This document shows, one piece after another, positions 16,089 to 24,598 of a DNA stretch of 64,000 nt; the stretch's first letter is position 1; every line of letters begins with the position of its first letter. Below the pieces are notes generated by a model. That model was not told the origin of the DNA. It made no database searches and saw nothing but the letters and a program-made list of their open reading frames with translations. Where the stretch lies: positions 1 to 64,000 of the forward strand of contig JASLDW010000032.1 of assembly GCA_030151365.1 (NCBI GenBank), written 5' to 3'. The translations under genes were made by a program, and so were the position numbers. Source of the DNA: Lysobacter sp. Lineage in GTDB: Bacteria > Pseudomonadota > Gammaproteobacteria > Xanthomonadales > Xanthomonadaceae.

Positions 16089-17147
16089 GTGGGGTTGTTC
16101 AAGAAGGCCAGTGCGCCCCTAGTGGGCGTGGATATCAGCTCGACCGCGGTCAAGCTGCTGCAGTTGTCGCGTTCCGGCGGCAGCTATCGTGTTGAGCATT
16201 ACGCCGTGGAGCCGTTGCCGGCCAACGCCGTGGTGGAGAAGAACATCGCGGACGTGGACGCGGTCGGCGCGGCGATCCGTCGCGCGGTCGATCGTGCCGG
16301 GGTGCGCTCGAAGGGCGCAGCCGCCGCGGTGCCCGGCGCATCGGTGATCTCGAAAGTGATCCCGATGGCCGCCGGCCTCAGCGAGGACGACATGGAAGCC
16401 CAGGTCGAACTCGAGGCGGGCAACTACATCCCGTATCCGATCGAGGAAGTGAATTACGACTTCTCGGTGCTCGGGCAGATGCCGAATGCGGCCGATACGC
16501 TGCAGGTGCTCCTGGTCGCCTCGCGTTCCGAGAACGTCGAGGCGCGCCAGGCGGCACTCGAGATCGGCGGTCTCGAAGCCAAGGTGATGGATGTCGAGGC
16601 GTTCGCGATCGAGAGCGCGTTCGGACTGATCGCGCCGCAGCTCACCGTGCCGCGTGACGGCCTGGTCGCGCTGGTCGACGTCGGCGCCACCACCACCACC
16701 TTGAACGTGCTGCGCAACGGTCGCGGCCAGTACCTGCGCGAACAGATGTTCGGCGGGCGCCAGCTCACCGAGGAAATCATGCGCCGCTATGGCCTGAGCT
16801 ACGAGGAAGCCGGTCGCGCCAAGCGCCTCGGCGGCCTGCCCGAGCAGTACGAAGTGGAAGTGCTCGAACCGTTCAAGGATTCGCTGGCGCAACAGGTCGG
16901 TCGCCTGCTGCAGTTCTACTACGCCAGCAGCGAATACAACCGCGTCGATCAGGTCGTGCTGGCCGGCGGCTGCGCTTCGATCCCGGGCATCGCCCAGGTG
17001 ATCGAGGAGAACCTCGGCGTGCCGACCATCGTCGCCAACCCGCTGGCGCAGATGACGCTGGATCGTCGCGTGCAGGCGCAGGCGCTGGCGCTCGATGCCC
17101 CGGCCCTGATGATCGCCTGCGGTCTCGCCCTGAGGAGTTTCGACTGA
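16089..17147 (+). CDS. pilM: Type IV pilus inner-membrane platform protein PilM
   Basis: The 352-residue actin-like ATP-binding protein sits on the cytoplasmic face and binds the N-terminal tail of PilN. The opening LVGVDISSTAVKLLQL is the phosphate-1 region of the actin fold. LVDVGATTTTLNVL is phosphate 2, and VVLAGGCASIPGI is the adenosine motif. Translation starts at GTG 16089 after an AAGGGG ribosome site. It is the first gene of the operon; its TGA shares one base with the pilN ATG. Confidence 0.96.
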   Translation: MGLFKKASAPLVGVDISSTAVKLLQLSRSGGSYRVEHYAVEPLPANAVVEKNIADVDAVGAAIRRAVDRAGVRSKGAAAAVPGASVISKVIPMAAGLSEDDMEAQVELEAGNYIPYPIEEVNYDFSVLGQMPNAADTLQVLLVASRSENVEARQAALEIGGLEAKVMDVEAFAIESAFGLIAPQLTVPRDGLVALVDVGATTTTLNVLRNGRGQYLREQMFGGRQLTEEIMRRYGLSYEEAGRAKRLGGLPEQYEVEVLEPFKDSLAQQVGRLLQFYYASSEYNRVDQVVLAGGCASIPGIAQVIEENLGVPTIVANPLAQMTLDRRVQAQALALDAPALMIACGLALRSFD

Positions 17148-17983
17148 TGGCGCGCATCAACCTGTTACCGTGGCGCGCCGAGCGCCGCCGCCAGCGCAAG
17201 CAGCAATTCAACATGATGCTCGGCGTCGCGGCGCTTGCCGGGCTGGTGCTGAGCGGCCTGATCTGGCTGTACTACAGCGGGCAGATCTCCGGCCAGAGGG
17301 AGCGCAACGATTTCCTCAAGGGCCAGATCACCGAGCTCGACCGCCAGATCGCCGAGATCAAGGAACTCGACGAGAAGAAGGCCGACCTGCTGCGCCGCAA
17401 GCAGGCGATCGAGGAATTGCAGTCGAACCGCTACCAGATGGTCCACCTGTTCGATTCCGTGGTCCGCACCTTGCCTGACGGCATCGTCCTCACCCAGCTC
17501 AAGCAGGAAGGCGAAATGCTGACCATCGACGGGCGTTCCGAATCGAACGCGCGCGTGGCGATGTACATGCGCAACATCGAGGGATCCGGCTGGATGACCA
17601 GTCCCGAAGTCAACGTGATCGAGAATGCGCCGGCCACCGCGCCAGCGCCGTCGCCGGGCGCGTCGGTGATGAACACCCCGGCTTCGGTGCTGCCCTATCA
17701 GTTCACGATGAAGGTGAAGCTGAGCAACCCGAACGCGCCGAAGGATCCCAACGCGACGCCGGGCTCGATCAGCACCACGCAGGCGCAACCGGCCAACGCG
17801 CCGCTGCAGCCGGCATCGCCGTCTCAGGCCGTCGCGCCGGCTGCGGGAACGCAACAGCAGGCAGCGGCACCCGCCGCAGCGCCGGCTCCGGCCCCGGTGG
17901 CGCCCGCCGCGCAGGGTCCGCAACCGGCACCGCAGACACAGACCCAGGCGCCCGCGGGCGCCGGCCAGCCGGGGGGACGCTGA
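17147..17983 (+). CDS. pilN: Type IV pilus assembly protein PilN
   Basis: The bitopic inner-membrane protein starts with ARINLLPWRAERR, the conserved INLLPWR motif that docks into PilM. One transmembrane segment lies near residues 24-45, followed by a coiled coil and a ferredoxin-like periplasmic domain. At 278 residues it is longer than the roughly 180-210 usual for PilN, because of a C-terminal tail of about 80 residues made almost wholly of Pro, Ala and Gln. The tail has no recognisable domain and could span the periplasm or be disordered. The gene overlaps pilM by one base and precedes pilO by one base. Confidence 0.95.
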   Translation: MARINLLPWRAERRRQRKQQFNMMLGVAALAGLVLSGLIWLYYSGQISGQRERNDFLKGQITELDRQIAEIKELDEKKADLLRRKQAIEELQSNRYQMVHLFDSVVRTLPDGIVLTQLKQEGEMLTIDGRSESNARVAMYMRNIEGSGWMTSPEVNVIENAPATAPAPSPGASVMNTPASVLPYQFTMKVKLSNPNAPKDPNATPGSISTTQAQPANAPLQPASPSQAVAPAAGTQQQAAAPAAAPAPAPVAPAAQGPQPAPQTQTQAPAGAGQPGGR

Positions 17984-17984
17984 T

Positions 17985-18647
17985 ATGGCGCGCAAGGGCA
18001 CTAGCCTCGATTTCAACAACATCGGCGGTTGGCCGATCGGCGCCCAGGCCGGACTCGCTTCATTTGCGGCCATCCTGATCCTGGCGCTGGCGTGGTTGCT
18101 GGTCTTCCGCGGCCAGCGCGAAGAGCTGCAGGGACTGGAGGGCACCGAATCGTCGTTGCGCCAGGACCTCGAGACCAAGGCCGGCAAGGCCGCCAATCTC
18201 GAACCGCTCAAGCAGCAACTGGCGACGATGGAAAAGGACCTGCAGGAAATGCTGCGGCAGTTGCCGAGCAAGACCGAAATGCCCGACGTCATCACCGACA
18301 TCTCGCAGTCGGCGCTGGCCAGCGGCCTGCGCGTCGAGCTGTTCAAGCCGCAGCCCGAGATCAAGAAGGACATCTATGCGGAGCGACCGATCGACCTGCG
18401 CTTCGCCGGCGGCTTCCACCAGTTCGGTGCCTTCATGAGTGCCGTGGCTTCATTGCCGCGCGTGGTGATCATGACCATGAACAACATCGCGCTGACGCCG
18501 CGCGACAAGAACACCGGACTGCAGATGGCGGGTACGGTCAAGACCTATCGCTACCTCGACGAGAGCGAACGCGCGCCGCCTCCGGTGAAGGGCAAGGACG
18601 GCAAGCCGGTTCCGGCCAAGCCCGCGGCGACGGGAGGTGCCAAATGA
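17985..18647 (+). CDS. pilO: Type IV pilus assembly protein PilO
   Basis: This 220-residue bitopic protein pairs with PilN in the periplasm and links the motor platform to PilP and the secretin. One transmembrane helix (about residues 25-43) follows a DFNNIGGWP cytoplasmic stretch, then a coiled coil with L-E-P-L-K-Q-Q, and a periplasmic ferredoxin-like domain containing ERPIDLRFAGGFHQFGAFM. The Pro/Lys-rich C-terminus is short. Its TGA overlaps the pilP ATG as ATGA. Confidence 0.95.
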   Translation: MARKGTSLDFNNIGGWPIGAQAGLASFAAILILALAWLLVFRGQREELQGLEGTESSLRQDLETKAGKAANLEPLKQQLATMEKDLQEMLRQLPSKTEMPDVITDISQSALASGLRVELFKPQPEIKKDIYAERPIDLRFAGGFHQFGAFMSAVASLPRVVIMTMNNIALTPRDKNTGLQMAGTVKTYRYLDESERAPPPVKGKDGKPVPAKPAATGGAK

Positions 18648-19186
18648 GCATTCGCCTGACGCGCATGGCCTGGTTGTTCGCAGCTTCGGTGCTGGTGGCC
18701 GGTTGCGGTCGCAGCGTCGATCATTCGCCGAACGATCCGTCCGATCTCGCCAAGTGGGCGAAGGAAGTCCGTTCGAAACCGGGTCCGCCGCTGCAACCGC
18801 TGCCGCCGATCACGCCGTTCGAAACCTTCAACTACGACGCGCAGGGGCTGCGCGATCCGTTCGACATCGCATCGGCCGCCGCCGGCATCAGCGCCGCCGG
18901 CCTGCACCCAGATTCCGCGCGCCGCAAGCAGCCGCTGGAGCATTACCCGCTCGATGCGCTGAAGATGGTCGGCACCATCGGCGGCAAAGGAAAGGGTGCC
19001 CTGGTCGGCCTGGTGATGACGCCGGACAAGGTCACCTACCGGGTCAGCCCGGGCATGTACATCGGTCAGTCGGAAGGACGGATCACCACCGTCACCGAGG
19101 ACCGCATCGATATCGTCGAACTGACGCCGGATGGCTCGGGTGGCTGGTTGCAGCGCCCGGCGTCCATCGCACTCAACAGTCCTTGA
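18644..19186 (+). CDS. pilP: Type IV pilus lipoprotein PilP
   Basis: The 180-residue lipoprotein connects the PilNO platform to the PilQ secretin. The signal peptide ends in lipobox LVAGC with the lipidated C21. The disordered stretch is followed by GLRDPFDI and LEHYPLDALKMVGTIG, the conserved PilP beta-domain that binds PilQ. ATG 18644 overlaps the pilO stop. It is followed after 14 bases by pilQ. Confidence 0.95.
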   Translation: MSIRLTRMAWLFAASVLVAGCGRSVDHSPNDPSDLAKWAKEVRSKPGPPLQPLPPITPFETFNYDAQGLRDPFDIASAAAGISAAGLHPDSARRKQPLEHYPLDALKMVGTIGGKGKGALVGLVMTPDKVTYRVSPGMYIGQSEGRITTVTEDRIDIVELTPDGSGGWLQRPASIALNSP

Positions 19187-19200
19187 TTAGGGGAAAGCAC

Positions 19201-21072
19201 ATGCAGTTCATCCACACGAAATGCAGCGGCGCACTCCAGGCCGGTCGCATTGCGCTCCTCGCAGGACTGCTGGGCGCCGCGGCTTGCGCACAGGCGCAGG
19301 TTGCCAAGCAGCCGGTCGCCGGTGCGACGGCATCGGTGCCTGCGCTGTCGGTCGACAAGGTCGACTTCAAGCGCAGCGACGACGGTTCGGGCAAGTTGAT
19401 CCTCGGCTTCAGCGGCGACGGCGTCATGCCCGACCTGCGCAACCAGGGCAATACCGTGGTGATCGACCTCGGCAATGCCCGGGTGCCGGCCAACCTGCAG
19501 AAGCTCATGAACGTCAGCGATTTCGCCACGCCGGTCGACAGCGTCGACGCCGCCGGCAATCGCCTGGTGCTGAACACCCGCGCGCCGTTCGAGTCGATGG
19601 CCTACCAGCGTGGCCGCGAGTACATCGTCGAGATCACGCCGAAGGCCGACAGCACCGCGGTCGGCGGCATGAACTCGATCGTCTCGGCCGCGGCGAAGAC
19701 CGCCGCGACCAAGGCGAAGGATGCCCCGACCTACAGCGGTCGCCCGGTGAACTTCAACTTCCAGGACGTGCCGGTGCGCACCGTGCTGCAGCTGATTGCC
19801 GAAACCGCCGGCCTCAACATCGTTGCGTCCGATACCACGCAGGGCAACATCACCCTGCGCCTGCAGAACGTACCCTGGGACAAGGCGCTCGACGTCATCC
19901 TCAAGGCCAAGGGCCTGGACAAGCGCCGTGACGGCAACGTGATCTGGGTTGCCCCGCAGGCGGAAATCGCCAAGAGCGAGCAGGACAAGGAAGACGCCCG
20001 CATCGCGCTGGAAAACCGCCAGGACCTGGTGACGGAATATTTCCGCATCAACTATCACAGCGCCACCGAAATCTACAAGGCGATCACCGAGGCCAAGGGC
20101 ATTGGTGGCGGCAACAGCGGCGGCGGTGGCGGTGGCGGCCAGACCAGCAACGACAACGGCTTCCTGTCGCCGCGCGGACGCATCGTCGCCGACGGCCGCA
20201 CCAATACCCTGATGATCAGCGACATCCCGAAGAAGGTCACGGCGATGCGCGCCCTGATCAACGAGATCGATCGCCCGGTCGACCAGGTGGTGATCGAATC
20301 GCGCATCGTGATCGCGACCGAAACCTTCGCCCGCGACCTCGGCGCGAAGTTCGGCATCGGCATGGGCGGCACGTTCAACCACAACGGCTACCAGTACGGG
20401 ATTGGCGGCACCAATGCGGGAGCGCAGGCCAATCGCGGTGGCGTTTCATCCGGCAGCAGTGGCCTGAACTTCAACCTGCCGGCGGCATCCGACAGCACCG
20501 CGGCTTCGATCGGCTATTCGATCCTCGGCGCCAACTTCTCGCTGGACCTCGAACTGTCGGCGATGCAGCAGGAAGGCCGCGGCGAGATCCTCGCCAACCC
20601 GCGCATCTTCACCACCAACCAGCGCGAGTCGGTGATCCAGCAGGGCAGCCAGATCGGTTACATCACGGTGACCGCGAGCACGGGCGGCGCGGTGATGCCG
20701 CAAGTCCAGTTCAAGGACGTGCTGCTCGAACTGCGGGTGACCCCGACCATCACCAACGACGATCGCGTGTTCCTGAACGTCAAGGTGACCAAGGACGATC
20801 TCGACAGCTGGCTGCAGACGCCGATCGGCAATGTGCCGATCATCGCCAAGCGCGCGGTCGATACCGCGGTGCTGATGGACAACGGCCAGACCGTGGTGAT
20901 CGGTGGCGTCTACGAATTCAAGGACACGGACAACGTGCACAAGGTGCCGTTCCTCGGCGACCTCCCGGTGCTCGGCAACCTGTTCCGCCAGAAGAGCAAG
21001 AGCCACCAGAAGGCCGAGCTGCTGGTGTTCCTGACGCCGCGCATCATCCGCGTCAAGCAGACGATGCACTGA
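19201..21072 (+). CDS. pilQ: Type IV pilus secretin PilQ
   Basis: The 623-residue protein forms the outer-membrane gate for the pilus. A signal peptide (cut after AQAQ or near it) is followed by one AMIN domain (about residues 45-150) that binds peptidoglycan, then N0/STN with VNFNFQDVPVRTVLQLI, an N1 domain, and the secretin core ending in VPFLGDLPVLGNLFRQKSK. A glycine-rich insert of about 17 residues lies in N1 near residues 300-320. Only one AMIN copy is apparent; some relatives have two. A strong terminator follows. Confidence 0.96.
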   Translation: MQFIHTKCSGALQAGRIALLAGLLGAAACAQAQVAKQPVAGATASVPALSVDKVDFKRSDDGSGKLILGFSGDGVMPDLRNQGNTVVIDLGNARVPANLQKLMNVSDFATPVDSVDAAGNRLVLNTRAPFESMAYQRGREYIVEITPKADSTAVGGMNSIVSAAAKTAATKAKDAPTYSGRPVNFNFQDVPVRTVLQLIAETAGLNIVASDTTQGNITLRLQNVPWDKALDVILKAKGLDKRRDGNVIWVAPQAEIAKSEQDKEDARIALENRQDLVTEYFRINYHSATEIYKAITEAKGIGGGNSGGGGGGGQTSNDNGFLSPRGRIVADGRTNTLMISDIPKKVTAMRALINEIDRPVDQVVIESRIVIATETFARDLGAKFGIGMGGTFNHNGYQYGIGGTNAGAQANRGGVSSGSSGLNFNLPAASDSTAASIGYSILGANFSLDLELSAMQQEGRGEILANPRIFTTNQRESVIQQGSQIGYITVTASTGGAVMPQVQFKDVLLELRVTPTITNDDRVFLNVKVTKDDLDSWLQTPIGNVPIIAKRAVDTAVLMDNGQTVVIGGVYEFKDTDNVHKVPFLGDLPVLGNLFRQKSKSHQKAELLVFLTPRIIRVKQTMH

Positions 21073-21093
21073 CGGATTCGCAAGCACCGCGCG

Positions 21094-21125
21094 AAACGGG
21101 AGCCCTGGGCTCCCGTTTCCGTTTT
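21094..21125 (+). terminator. Rho-independent terminator of the pil operon
   Basis: AAACGGGAGCC (21094-21104) pairs with GGCTCCCGTTT (21108-21118) across a 3-base loop, and CCGTTTT follows. It ends pilMNOPQ. Confidence 0.9.
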
Positions 21126-21193
21126 CGGACATCGTGATGAACCAATGGACGGCGAATCGGTCAAACTGTGATCGTCTTCTCCGCGATCGTCCG

Positions 21194-22225
21194 ATGAACC
21201 AGAGCCTGCCCCCCGAACTGCCCACGCAAGCATCAGGAAGCACCGTCGTCGATGGTCGCCTGCATGCCGCCTTCCGCGCACTGGCGGACGATCTGTCGGC
21301 GCAGGTGGTGGGCCAGTCGCGGTTGATCGAGCGCCTTCTGGTCGCCTTGCTCGCCGATGGCCATTTGCTGGTGGAGGGCGCGCCGGGACTGGCCAAGACC
21401 ACCGCGATCCGCGCGCTGGCTTCGCGTCTCGATGCGCAATTCGCGCGCGTGCAGTTCACGCCCGACCTGCTGCCTGCCGATCTCACCGGAACCGAGGTGT
21501 GGCGACCGCAGGACGGGCGCTTCGAGTTCCAGCCGGGGCCGATCTTCCATTCGCTGCTGCTGGCCGACGAGATCAACCGCGCGCCGGCCAAGGTGCAATC
21601 GGCGCTGCTGGAAGCGATGGGCGAACGCCAGGTCACCGTCGGGCGGCAGACGTATCCGTTGCCGAAACTGTTCCTGGTGATGGCGACGCAGAATCCCATC
21701 GAGCAGGAAGGAACCTTCCCGCTGCCGGAGGCGCAGCTTGATCGTTTCCTGATGCACGTGCGGATCGGTTATCCCGATGCCCAGGTCGAAAGCGAGATCC
21801 TGCGGATCGCGCGCGCGGCGGCGCGTGGACAGGTGCTGGACCAGCATGCCGAAGCGCCGGTGCCGGTCCCGCTGGACGACCTGTTTGCGGCGCGCGCCGC
21901 GGTGCTGGATGTCCATGTCGCGCCCGCGCTCGAGCGTTACTTGATCGAACTGGTGCTGGCCTCGCGCAATCCCGCGAGTTACGACCGCGATCTGGCGAAG
22001 CGCATCGCCTGGGGCGCGAGCCCGCGTGGTTCGATCGCGCTGGAGCGCTGCGCGCGTGCGCGCGCCTGGCTGCTCGGTCGCGACTACGCCACCCCGGAAG
22101 ACGTGCGCGCGGTGGCGCCGGACGTGTTGCGCCATCGCATCCTGCCCAGCTACGAGGCGATGGCCGAGGGTTGGAACGGCGACCGCCTGGTGGATGCGTT
22201 GCTGGGCGTGGTGCCGTTGCCCTGA
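21194..22225 (+). CDS. MoxR family AAA+ ATPase
   Basis: The 343-residue ATPase has Walker A EGAPGLAKTT, Walker B LLADEINRAPAKVQSALLEAM and the sensor segment VMATQNPIEQEGTFPLPEAQ, all diagnostic of MoxR. MoxR proteins act as chaperones that work with VWA-domain partners, which are encoded just downstream. In-frame ATG codons exist at 21134 and 21194. I use the second because it gives the usual family length, but neither has a clear ribosome site. It heads a six-gene Bat-type operon. Confidence 0.92.
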   Translation: MNQSLPPELPTQASGSTVVDGRLHAAFRALADDLSAQVVGQSRLIERLLVALLADGHLLVEGAPGLAKTTAIRALASRLDAQFARVQFTPDLLPADLTGTEVWRPQDGRFEFQPGPIFHSLLLADEINRAPAKVQSALLEAMGERQVTVGRQTYPLPKLFLVMATQNPIEQEGTFPLPEAQLDRFLMHVRIGYPDAQVESEILRIARAAARGQVLDQHAEAPVPVPLDDLFAARAAVLDVHVAPALERYLIELVLASRNPASYDRDLAKRIAWGASPRGSIALERCARARAWLLGRDYATPEDVRAVAPDVLRHRILPSYEAMAEGWNGDRLVDALLGVVPLP

Positions 22226-22236
22226 ATGGTGTCGCC

Positions 22237-23130
22237 GTGAACGACGCGATCGCTCCTTCCCTGTCGATGTTGCTGGCGCTGCGCGGCGAAGCGACCGCGC
22301 GACGCCCGCCGCGCCGCGCGCGCGAGGGCGTGAGCGGGCCCGCGCTGTCGCCCTTGCGCGGGCGCGGCATGGAATACGCGGAATCGCGCGAATATGCCGT
22401 CGGCGACGATGCCCGCCACATGGACTGGCGCGTCACCGCGCGGACCGGGCGACCGCATACCAAACTGTTCCAACCGGAACGCGAGCGCGCGAGCTGGATC
22501 GTCGCCGACCGCGCCCCGGCGCTGTATTTCGGCACGCGCACGCGCTACAAATCGGTGCAGGCGGCGCGACTCGGGGCTGTCGCGGCGTGGGCCGCGCTCA
22601 ATGACGGCGATCGCATCGGCGCCCTGTGCGGCAGCGCCAGTGAGCCACCGCGGATGCCTGCAGGCGGCATGCGTGGCGTGTTGCCGGTGCTGGAATCGTT
22701 GGTCCGCTGGTACTCGGCGCCGCCTGGCGATGCGCATGGATTGGACCACGCCTTGCGCCAGGTGCGGCGGCTGGTGCGTCCCGGTTCGCGCGTCGTCGTG
22801 CTGGCGGAAGCGGCGAGCGTCGTCGCGATCGATGCCGCGCGCTGGCGTGCCCTGGCGAAGGCGACCGAATTGCACGTGCTGCTGCCGGTCGACGCCTTCG
22901 AACAATCGCCGCCGCGCCGTCGCCTGCGTTTCCTCAGTGCGGGCATGCACAGTGAGCTCGATCTTTCGGGGGCTGCCTACACTCGCTGGCGAGCAGCATT
23001 CGCGGGAACCCTGCAGCAGGCGCTCGCGACGATTCGTGATGCCGGCGGCGAGGCACAGGCGGTTGCGACCGATGCATCGGCAAGCGATTGGCTTGCCGGT
23101 TTCCGCGCCACGCAGGCGGAGGTGGCGTGA
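22237..23130 (+). CDS. DUF58 domain-containing protein
   Basis: The 297-residue protein carries the DUF58 core: PLRGRGMEYAESREYAVGDDARHMDWRVTARTGRPHTK, with the Arg/Asp residues typical of the family, and a degenerate VWA-like second half (VVVLAEAASVV). Its likely start is GTG 22237; the earlier frame overlaps moxR. DUF58 proteins nearly always follow MoxR and probably function in envelope stress or maturation of a partner, though their biochemistry is poorly known. The TGA overlaps the next GTG by four bases. Confidence 0.9.
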   Translation: MNDAIAPSLSMLLALRGEATARRPPRRAREGVSGPALSPLRGRGMEYAESREYAVGDDARHMDWRVTARTGRPHTKLFQPERERASWIVADRAPALYFGTRTRYKSVQAARLGAVAAWAALNDGDRIGALCGSASEPPRMPAGGMRGVLPVLESLVRWYSAPPGDAHGLDHALRQVRRLVRPGSRVVVLAEAASVVAIDAARWRALAKATELHVLLPVDAFEQSPPRRRLRFLSAGMHSELDLSGAAYTRWRAAFAGTLQQALATIRDAGGEAQAVATDASASDWLAGFRATQAEVA

Positions 23131-23582
23131 GGGCATCGCCGCAAATCGCACTGCGCGACATCCATCAGGCGACCGCGCCGCCATGGTGGCCGCCGGCACC
23201 CGGGTGGTGGGTGCTGTTCGCGTTCGTGGTCGTGGTCGCCGCCGCGGTGTGGATTTTGCGACGACGCAAGATCCGCCAGATCCGCGCGCTTGAAGCGATG
23301 TTCGACAACACGGTCGACGCCGCGCAGACGCCGGCCGCGCAGGTGCGGGCGATGTCGGAATTGCTGCGCCGCGCCGCGCGCCGCAAGCAGGCGGACGCGG
23401 ATACCTTCGATGGCGAGACGTGGCTGCGCTTCCTCGATACCGGCTACAAGGTGCCGGTGTTCGAAACCGGTGCCGGTCGCATGCTGGTGGATGGGGCGTT
23501 TCGTCCCGAGGTCGATGCGGAAGACGTGCGTGCCTTGCGCGATGTCGCCCGCACCCGCTTCATCGAATGGATGCGGCAGTGA
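23127..23582 (+). CDS. DUF4381-like membrane protein
   Basis: The 151-residue protein begins VRASPQIALRDIHQATAPPWWPPAPGWW, followed by one hydrophobic segment (about residues 28-46) and a cytoplasmic helical domain. The L-R-D-I-x-x-P-x-x-x-x-W-W-P-x-A-P-G-W-W pattern is the usual start of DUF4381 proteins of Bat operons. It starts at GTG 23127, overlapping the DUF58 stop as GTGA. Its role is not established, but its place between DUF58 and the first VWA gene is constant in this operon type. Confidence 0.85.
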   Translation: MRASPQIALRDIHQATAPPWWPPAPGWWVLFAFVVVVAAAVWILRRRKIRQIRALEAMFDNTVDAAQTPAAQVRAMSELLRRAARRKQADADTFDGETWLRFLDTGYKVPVFETGAGRMLVDGAFRPEVDAEDVRALRDVARTRFIEWMRQ

Positions 23583-24598
23583 CGGCATGGCTGCAACGCC
23601 TGTGGCCGGACGACTGGGCGCTGGCCTGGCCGTGGCTGTTGTGGGCGATTCCGTTGGCGTGGCTGGCCTGGATGCTGTTGCCGCCGCGGCACGCGCAGGA
23701 CAGTGCGCTGCGGTTCCCCGATGCCGAGGCGCTCGCCCGCGTCGGCGATGGCGCGCCGGGCGTGTTGCGGCGTCATGCGCCGTGGCTGGGCTGGCTGGCG
23801 TGGATCGTGCTGTGCATCGCGGCGGCGCGACCGCAGAGCCTGGGGCCGGCCGTGCTGCCGCCAGACAGCGGGCGCGGGATGATGCTGGCGGTCGATCTTT
23901 CCGGCAGCATGGAAACGCCGGACATGGCACTGGGCAATTCGACGGTGGATCGCCTGACGGCCGCGAAGGCGGTGATCGCGGATTTCCTCGATCGTCGCGG
24001 CGGCGATCGCGTCGGCCTGATCGTGTTCGGCGATCGCGCCTTCGTGCTCGCGCCGATCACCGCCGACCTCGATACCGTGCGCCAGCAATTGCGCGACAGC
24101 GTGGTCGGCCTGCCCGGCACGTCGACCGCCCTCGGCGATGCCATCGCGCTGGGCGTCAAGCGGCTGCGCGCGGTGCCGGCGCAGGAGCGCGTGTTGATCC
24201 TGCTCACCGACGGCGTCGCGACATCCGGCGTGATCGAGCCCTTGAAGGCGGCGGAACTGGCGCAGATCGCCGGCGTGCGCGTTTACACGGTCGGCGTCGG
24301 CGGCGGCGAGTCGCAGCAGAGTTTCTTCGGCATCCCGGTGGCGATGCCGGGCGGCGGCGACGAAGTCGACGAAGCGACCTTGCAGAAAGTCGCGCAGATG
24401 ACCGGGGGGCGTTATTACCGGGCGCGCGATGCACGGCAACTGTCCGGCATCTACGGCGAGATCGAACGGCTGGAGCCGGTGAAGGCGCAGGGCAAGGCGT
24501 TGCGGCCGCGCATCGAACACTATTTCCCGTTGTTGCTGGCGGCATGCGGATTGTTCGCGCTGGCGTTCGCGTTCCATGGCTGGAGGCGGCGCGGATGA
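23579..24598 (+). CDS. VWA domain membrane protein (BatA-like)
   Basis: The 339-residue protein has two N-terminal transmembrane segments, a VWA domain and a C-terminal transmembrane helix. The MIDAS metal site is intact: D106-L-S-G-S110, with the downstream Thr in GTSTALGD and the Asp in LLTDG. Tryptophan-rich N-terminal segments are membrane-embedded. GTG 23579 gives a GTGA overlap with the previous stop, matching the other junctions; ATG 23567 is an alternative start. It is predicted to act with MoxR and BatB at the inner membrane, with the VWA domain facing the periplasm or the cytoplasm depending on topology not settled here. Confidence 0.88.
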   Translation: MTAWLQRLWPDDWALAWPWLLWAIPLAWLAWMLLPPRHAQDSALRFPDAEALARVGDGAPGVLRRHAPWLGWLAWIVLCIAAARPQSLGPAVLPPDSGRGMMLAVDLSGSMETPDMALGNSTVDRLTAAKAVIADFLDRRGGDRVGLIVFGDRAFVLAPITADLDTVRQQLRDSVVGLPGTSTALGDAIALGVKRLRAVPAQERVLILLTDGVATSGVIEPLKAAELAQIAGVRVYTVGVGGGESQQSFFGIPVAMPGGGDEVDEATLQKVAQMTGGRYYRARDARQLSGIYGEIERLEPVKAQGKALRPRIEHYFPLLLAACGLFALAFAFHGWRRRG

